Below are positions 7,664-11,459 of a stretch of 11,459 nucleotides of DNA, piece by piece. Source of the DNA: Candidatus Zixiibacteriota bacterium. GTDB lineage: Bacteria; Zixibacteria; MSB-5A5; GN15; PGXB01. The notes beneath the pieces were generated by a model. That model did not search any database. It worked only from the letters and a program-made list of their open reading frames with translations, and was not told where the DNA came from. Location: positions 1 to 11,459 of the forward strand of contig JAAERC010001060.1 of assembly GCA_024230695.1 (NCBI GenBank), given 5' to 3'. The stretch's first letter is position 1, and each line of letters begins with the position of its first letter. The translations under genes were made by a program, and so were the position numbers.

Positions 7664-8314
7664 TTAAATTATATCAACATTTTTCATTCTGAATATATTT
7701 ATATCACAACCTATTTTCTTCGATTCAAGATGCTTTTTAAATGTAATATTAAGGAAAAGTATTTTTATATATAAAACTGACATTACTTCTTTGAATTTAA
7801 GTCTATGATGAAACATATGTGCCCCCTTATTCCAGAACTCCACCAGGGCGTAATATTCCTTAATATTTTCCTCGTCCAAGGCACTAATCATTATTTTAAA
7901 AGAAGTATTAATAATGCCAGTTATTCGCACATCCGGCGATGAATAGGTCCAGAAAAAATAGGCGGCATTAGCGGGAATATCCAACTTTAAATTAAATCCC
8001 CGGATAAACACCTCACCCATATGGGCCCACTGAATTGTTTTTATTTTTTGAGTAGTAGCCAGACGTGAGATAATACCTATATTACCTGCCTGGAATCTTT
8101 CTCTTAACTGTTTGATAGAAAATCCGGAAAATTCAGACAGCTCTTCAATATCTTTGTCTTGAACTCTATCAAATAGATATTTGGTATTTTTTCTTATTCT
8201 TAAATGCGGATCATCGGTTGAATAAACGGTTCCCTTGTTAAACTTAAAAAGCCAAGCGGGAAGAATGGATGATAACTTATTAAGAAAATAATATAATCTA
8301 TATCTCAAATCCAT
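7664..8314 (-). CDS. Diverged GNAT-like protein, paralogue of its downstream neighbour
   Basis: A 216-residue protein that aligns by eye along its length with the next gene's product: ILPAWLFKFNKGT (17-29) against KLPNWLFCFNKAT, a conserved tryptophan (W96 against W112), IRG against VRG (104-106 against 120-122), an aromatic strand (AYFFWTYSSPD), and VRITGI (129-134) where the neighbour has ARGKGI. Arginine and one glycine of the acyl-CoA loop remain but the first glycine is lost. The later 'N-x-x-S' region is EFWNKGAHMFHHRLKF (159-174). The GNAT assignment rests largely on this resemblance, so catalytic activity is uncertain; it could be a partner subunit or a transferase with altered donor binding. 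The ATG at 8314 is supported by AAGG 7 bases upstream. It lies 87 bases after the DUF362-like gene and 39 before its paralogue. Confidence 0.62.
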   Translation of the reverse strand: MDLRYRLYYFLNKLSSILPAWLFKFNKGTVYSTDDPHLRIRKNTKYLFDRVQDKDIEELSEFSGFSIKQLRERFQAGNIGIISRLATTQKIKTIQWAHMGEVFIRGFNLKLDIPANAAYFFWTYSSPDVRITGIINTSFKIMISALDEENIKEYYALVEFWNKGAHMFHHRLKFKEVMSVLYIKILFLNITFKKHLESKKIGCDINIFRMKNVDII

Positions 8315-8401
8315 TTACAAACCTTTTTATAAATATCAATAATATAAAAGATATATAATTTATCGGATTAAAATGATTATAACTTAAAAATATGACACTT
8401 T

Positions 8402-9754
8402 TTATTTCCCTCCGCTATTATAGAGGTCAATAAGATCTAAAACATCCTGTTGGGACGCCTGATCTTCTTTAAAAAGCTTTATCATCTGATCTATTTGTTG
8501 GCGAGAAACGGTTGGTGAATTAAAATCATAAACAAAGGCGGCAATCTCACTTTCATTGGCAGTACCAAATCCCTGAGAGATACAACCATTGATTGTTAAC
8601 CTTGTTTTATTAGTTCCAACGTTATAATCAGGGTTAAAATATTGTTGCTCGGGATGAGTCGGCCACATAACATATTTAGACATATAATAATCCAAAGTCG
8701 ATGGATCGTCCGCCAAACCTACTGTCTTAACATTGGCGGCACCGGGCCCAAATCTGCCTTCCCACCCAACCCATTCGGCGGTTGTTAAGAAAACATCAGG
8801 CTTACGACATATATTCATCCAGCCGCCCGCCGCTTCTCCGGCTGCAAAGGCCCTCTCCTCAGATGAGTTCCCATGACAAAAATCGCCATAGGTATGCATG
8901 TTTTTATGACCATCTGAAAATGGACCATGATAATCGCCTTCAAGCTCAGCGATACCTAAAAATGATTTTACAGCACTTGTCACTCCGGCATAATCTTGAT
9001 CACCATTAAAACCATGGTTATTGAGATTTGGCATTTTGATAAATTTCAGATTTGTTGGGGTTAAAACATTATTATCATAAACACCATGTTTCAGGTTTAT
9101 CAATCTATTTGAATATGGAGATCTGATTACAGGGTAGGGAAGATAAAAGACACAGTCCGATGTCGGAGAGACCCACTCCGGCCGTATCCATCCCTGACCT
9201 TCTGAGGGCGAAGAAATAACCGGCCAGTCATCTGGATTGTCGGAGTTTCGTCTTATCCTTATGCCATTGACATTTGAGTGTCCATTTCCCTGATAATGCA
9301 GAATCATATCATTAAAATTATAGGGGCCATTTCTATCAAGCCCTGAGCCGGTTGCGTTCCAATAGCCATTGGATTGAAATTGAGTGCACTCGGCAAAAAT
9401 AATCTCACCATCAAATCCGCCGGGACGGTTTAAAATAATATCAATTAATCCCATACAACAGGCACAGTTTGACCCTCCCTGATTGGTCCACTGCCCATTA
9501 GGATTAATTACGACAACATCATCACTACCAATAAAATTCTCAATTCCACCATATTTCATATCAAAGACTTTGGAAACATTTTCAATTGGTGTTCCATTTT
9601 TTGCGACATAAACATTGGCCACTATATCAGCCATGGCGTCTTGAGGATTAAATAAAACCGAATCGAGAACATAGCCCCCAATTAGCAATTTAGATGAATG
9701 TTTGCCAAGTTTCTTAATGAACTCACGACGATCAATAATATTATTTATTTTCAT
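8402..9754 (-). CDS. Tat-signal DUF362-like protein
   Basis: A 450-residue protein starting with a twin-arginine-type leader: DRREFIKK (8-15), then a hydrophobic stretch (about 22-35) and a possible AMA/D cleavage at 42/43. This predicts folded export, usual for cofactor-bearing proteins. The mature start (VANVYVAKNGTPIENVSKVF, 45-64; then GGIENFIG and VVVINPNGQW, 80-89) resembles DUF362 proteins, whose 'VVIKPN' core lies there; here Asn replaces the usual Lys. A cysteine cluster NCACC (96-100) follows at once, with further cysteines at 123, 201, 293, 316 and 391, and a run of His/Gly/Asp residues (HGPFSDGHKNMHTYGDFCHG, 276-295) that could bind a metal. The enzymatic role of DUF362 is not established. 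The ATG at 9754 has GGAG 7 bases upstream. The gene has a likely promoter of its own and no known link to glycan assembly. Confidence 0.72.
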   Translation of the reverse strand: MKINNIIDRREFIKKLGKHSSKLLIGGYVLDSVLFNPQDAMADIVANVYVAKNGTPIENVSKVFDMKYGGIENFIGSDDVVVINPNGQWTNQGGSNCACCMGLIDIILNRPGGFDGEIIFAECTQFQSNGYWNATGSGLDRNGPYNFNDMILHYQGNGHSNVNGIRIRRNSDNPDDWPVISSPSEGQGWIRPEWVSPTSDCVFYLPYPVIRSPYSNRLINLKHGVYDNNVLTPTNLKFIKMPNLNNHGFNGDQDYAGVTSAVKSFLGIAELEGDYHGPFSDGHKNMHTYGDFCHGNSSEERAFAAGEAAGGWMNICRKPDVFLTTAEWVGWEGRFGPGAANVKTVGLADDPSTLDYYMSKYVMWPTHPEQQYFNPDYNVGTNKTRLTINGCISQGFGTANESEIAAFVYDFNSPTVSRQQIDQMIKLFKEDQASQQDVLDLIDLYNSGGK

Positions 9755-9761
9755 TTCATAT

Positions 9762-9765
9762 CTCC
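9762..9765 (-). promoter_or_regulatory. Ribosome-binding site of the DUF362-like gene
   Basis: GGAG on the minus strand lies 7 bases before the ATG at 9754. Another ATG at 9759 is only 2 bases from it and opens a two-codon frame (ATG AAA TGA) overlapping the true start, so spacing favours 9754. Confidence 0.6.
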
Positions 9766-9844
9766 GCCAATTAAATAAAATATGATTTATATCTAATATT
9801 TTAGTTTCGTCATTTATTAGTATTTCTTTTCAATACCAATAAAT

Positions 9845-9874
9845 ATTATACGCCTTTTATTCAAAAAATCTGAA
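9845..9874 (-). promoter_or_regulatory. Candidate promoter of the DUF362-like gene
   Basis: On the minus strand a perfect TATAAT (9845-9850) is preceded, 18 bases upstream, by TTCAGA (9869-9874), a 4-of-6 match to TTGACA. Transcription would start about 80-85 bases before the DUF362-like ATG. The 236-base gap after the glycosyltransferase gene agrees with a new transcription start here, but AT-rich DNA makes chance matches common. Confidence 0.38.
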
Positions 9875-9990
9875 GTAATACTATATTCCCGCTATATTTC
9901 TAATATATATCAATTTCTCATTTAAGACAGTTTTTTTCAAAAATAATTTAAATACTACATATTGTAATCAGCGAAAATAAATACGATCTT

Positions 9991-11151
9991 TTATCGTTTT
10001 CTTAGATTTAGACAGATTTCATCAAAGTATCTAACTAATTCTCTTGCCAATGGGCCGACATCAAATCTTTTTGCGGCCTTATGCTGATATTGTAAAAATT
10101 CATCTTTTATGGCTGGGTTATTGATAACTTTAAGCATTGCCTCCGCGAGAGCCGAGCTATTTTTAACTGGGATTTGAATTGCGGGGGTATCTTTGGTAGC
10201 TTCTTTTAATCCCATACAATGAGACGCTATAAGTGGCACGCCTGAACATAATATCTCGGATGATTGCATTGGATAAGCTTCTGAAAGAGAAGGCATTAAG
10301 ACGGCATCACAGATCTTTATCATAGAAGTAATATCAGACTGAAATGGCATAAATTTGAAATATTCATTCAAATTTTTATTACTAACATCTGCCATATATT
10401 CAGCTTTATAATCGCCCGACCCAAAACAGATGACCTGAATTTTTAAATTATTGTCTTTTTGAATTAACAACTCTACAGCATTAATTATATAATCGAATCC
10501 TTTGACCGGCATAAACCGTCCAAAAAAACCAAACAGATTGCTGTCGGGATCAATTGAACATTTCTCTTTCAATTTATTTGGTTCAATTTGAAGTTTTTCC
10601 AGGAATTTTTGAGGATGAATACCATTCCTGATAATTATTCGATTAAACTTGTCAGTTTTAAACACAGGATAAATCGCAAGAAAATGATTTAATATATCCT
10701 CACCTACACCATGAAAAGTATCAACTTTTTTCAAAAGCAATTTTAATAATTTCTTTTTATACGGCCCAAAGAATCCACTAAAATATTTCTCCTCAAGCAT
10801 TCCATGTATTGTCAAAACATGATATGTCTTAAAAAATAACTTGGCAAAAGCGGTATTTGCGGCCGATAGATATCCCTGACTGTGAATAATATCAAATCTA
10901 CCTTTAAACAACAAAGCAAATATCTGCAAAAAGAAAATATCAAATTTCCAAAAAGAATTTGCCCATAAGACTTTAACACCTATTTTTTTCATGTCGCTAA
11001 TAACTGATTCGCCCTCATGAGATGGTTTTGCCAAAAGAGTTATTGAATATTTCTCTTTGGGAAAATAGCTGTAATAATATTTCAAATATGTGCGAATCCC
11101 GCCAAGCGGCCACTTGCATACAATCAGGATATTTATTTTATCTGTATTCAT
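9991..11151 (-). CDS. GT4-family glycosyltransferase
   Basis: A complete 386-residue GT-B retaining glycosyltransferase. Seen: an N-terminal Rossmann strand and glycine turn (ILIVCKWPLGGIRTYL, 8-23), DIIHSQGYLSA (87-97), LTIHGM (113-118), a linker with RNGIHP (175-180), and the C-terminal domain beginning FGFFGRFMPVKGFD (207-220) with the GT4 'GR...KG.D' signature. The donor-site EX7E motif is intact, with E291 and E299 in SLSEAYPMQSSEILCSG, followed by GVPLIAS. No membrane helix is present, so it should act in the cytoplasm or at the inner membrane face, adding one sugar to the lipid-linked unit. Specificity is unknown. The start at 11151 gives the normal first strand but lacks a Shine-Dalgarno; the gene lies 19 bases after the stop of the upstream gene, so the two are probably co-transcribed. 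After it comes a 236-base gap. Confidence 0.9.
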   Translation of the reverse strand: MNTDKINILIVCKWPLGGIRTYLKYYYSYFPKEKYSITLLAKPSHEGESVISDMKKIGVKVLWANSFWKFDIFFLQIFALLFKGRFDIIHSQGYLSAANTAFAKLFFKTYHVLTIHGMLEEKYFSGFFGPYKKKLLKLLLKKVDTFHGVGEDILNHFLAIYPVFKTDKFNRIIIRNGIHPQKFLEKLQIEPNKLKEKCSIDPDSNLFGFFGRFMPVKGFDYIINAVELLIQKDNNLKIQVICFGSGDYKAEYMADVSNKNLNEYFKFMPFQSDITSMIKICDAVLMPSLSEAYPMQSSEILCSGVPLIASHCMGLKEATKDTPAIQIPVKNSSALAEAMLKVINNPAIKDEFLQYQHKAAKRFDVGPLARELVRYFDEICLNLRKR

Positions 11152-11170
11152 ATTTTATTGTGAAATAGAA

Positions 11171-11459
11171 TTAATATTTCAAACCAATTTGTATTTTCCG
11201 GACATATCCATCAGTACTGGCAAGCCATGAATTATCTGGCAATAAATGTGGATCAAGATGGTGCATTCGATTTGCGTTCCATCCTTTACCGGTTGCCTTC
11301 ACTATTGGAGAATCATGCAATTCTATTTCCTCATAATTAGTGCGACTTAAGGAAACAATCTCAAAAGCCCGCAGAGCAAAACCATAATCTTTTCGGCAAT
11401 CCTGGGCATATCGAATTATTTTATCATCGGCAATAACAACTCTCCCGCCTGGTCTGGCT
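11171..11459 (-). CDS. C-terminal end of an unidentified protein (cut by window edge)
   Basis: An open frame with no start enters from the right edge (first full codon begins at 11458) and ends at TAA 11171-11173, giving 95 residues. Visible are an early GGRVVIADD segment, AFEIVSLS, and near the end KATGKGWNANRMHHLDPH followed by LPDNSWLASTDGYVRK. The 'GW....MHH.D.H......W.A..DG' pattern resembles, from memory, the C-terminus of predicted five-bladed beta-propeller proteins annotated as glycosidase-like or glucosamine-inositolphosphorylceramide-transferase-like in glycan loci; this is tentative. The frame is supported by the coding-like composition and its position 19 bases before a glycosyltransferase on the same strand. 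The other frame checked from the edge stops within a dozen codons. Confidence 0.6.
   Translation of the reverse strand, partial: ARPGGRVVIADDKIIRYAQDCRKDYGFALRAFEIVSLSRTNYEEIELHDSPIVKATGKGWNANRMHHLDPHLLPDNSWLASTDGYVRKIQIGLKY

Noticed and set aside
8376..8381. TATAAT on the minus strand before the first GNAT-like gene
   Set aside because: No acceptable -35 element is found at proper spacing; the gap is only 87 bases and very AT-rich.
8782..9009. Plus-strand open frame of 75 codons
   Set aside because: It is antisense to the DUF362-like gene, and its His/Ser/Arg-rich composition reflects the opposite strand.

Overview
The window is an AT-rich stretch of bacterial DNA in which every supportable gene lies on the minus strand, so transcription runs from high to low coordinates. 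It encodes part of a surface or exported polysaccharide (glycan) locus. Three GT-B glycosyltransferases, a Wzx-type flippase and a Wzy/O-antigen-ligase-type membrane protein point to a Wzx/Wzy-like assembly route. A Tat-type signal on another gene and the large extracytoplasmic loop of the polymerase/ligase suit a Gram-negative cell. No ribosomal or other taxonomic marker is present, so the phylum cannot be given. Shine-Dalgarno sequences are clear before only a few genes.

Layout in transcription order: (1) the C-terminal end of an unidentified gene with a short GWNxNxMHHLDPH motif, entering from the right edge; (2) 19 bases later, a GT4-type glycosyltransferase (9991-11151); (3) a 236-base gap with a candidate promoter, then a 450-residue DUF362-like protein with a twin-arginine signal (8402-9754); (4) two neighbouring, diverged GNAT-fold proteins that look like paralogues (7664-8314 and 6923-7624); (5) a 274-base gap with a weaker candidate promoter, then a small VOC/glyoxalase-fold protein resembling methylmalonyl-CoA epimerase (6232-6648); (6) the flippase, which starts at TTG (4662-6188); (7) the polymerase/ligase (3222-4592); (8) a PaaK/CapK-type adenylate-forming enzyme (1815-3161); (9) a glycosyltransferase resembling the 'PEP-CTERM/EpsH1-associated' sugar transferases (612-1811); (10) a second GT4 glycosyltransferase, overlapping the previous gene by 4 bases and cut by the left edge (1-615).

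Working together, the glycosyltransferases would build a repeat unit on a lipid carrier at the inner face of the membrane, the flippase would move it across, and the Wzy/ligase protein would polymerise it or attach it to an acceptor. The adenylate-forming enzyme, the epimerase-like VOC protein and the two GNAT-fold proteins together look like an acyl-activation and acyl-transfer set that could decorate a sugar. That grouping is inference from family and position. The Tat-exported DUF362-like protein has no obvious role in glycan assembly and is the most puzzling member. The ligase and the 612-1811 glycosyltransferase resemble families found in exosortase/PEP-CTERM loci, but no exosortase lies in the window.
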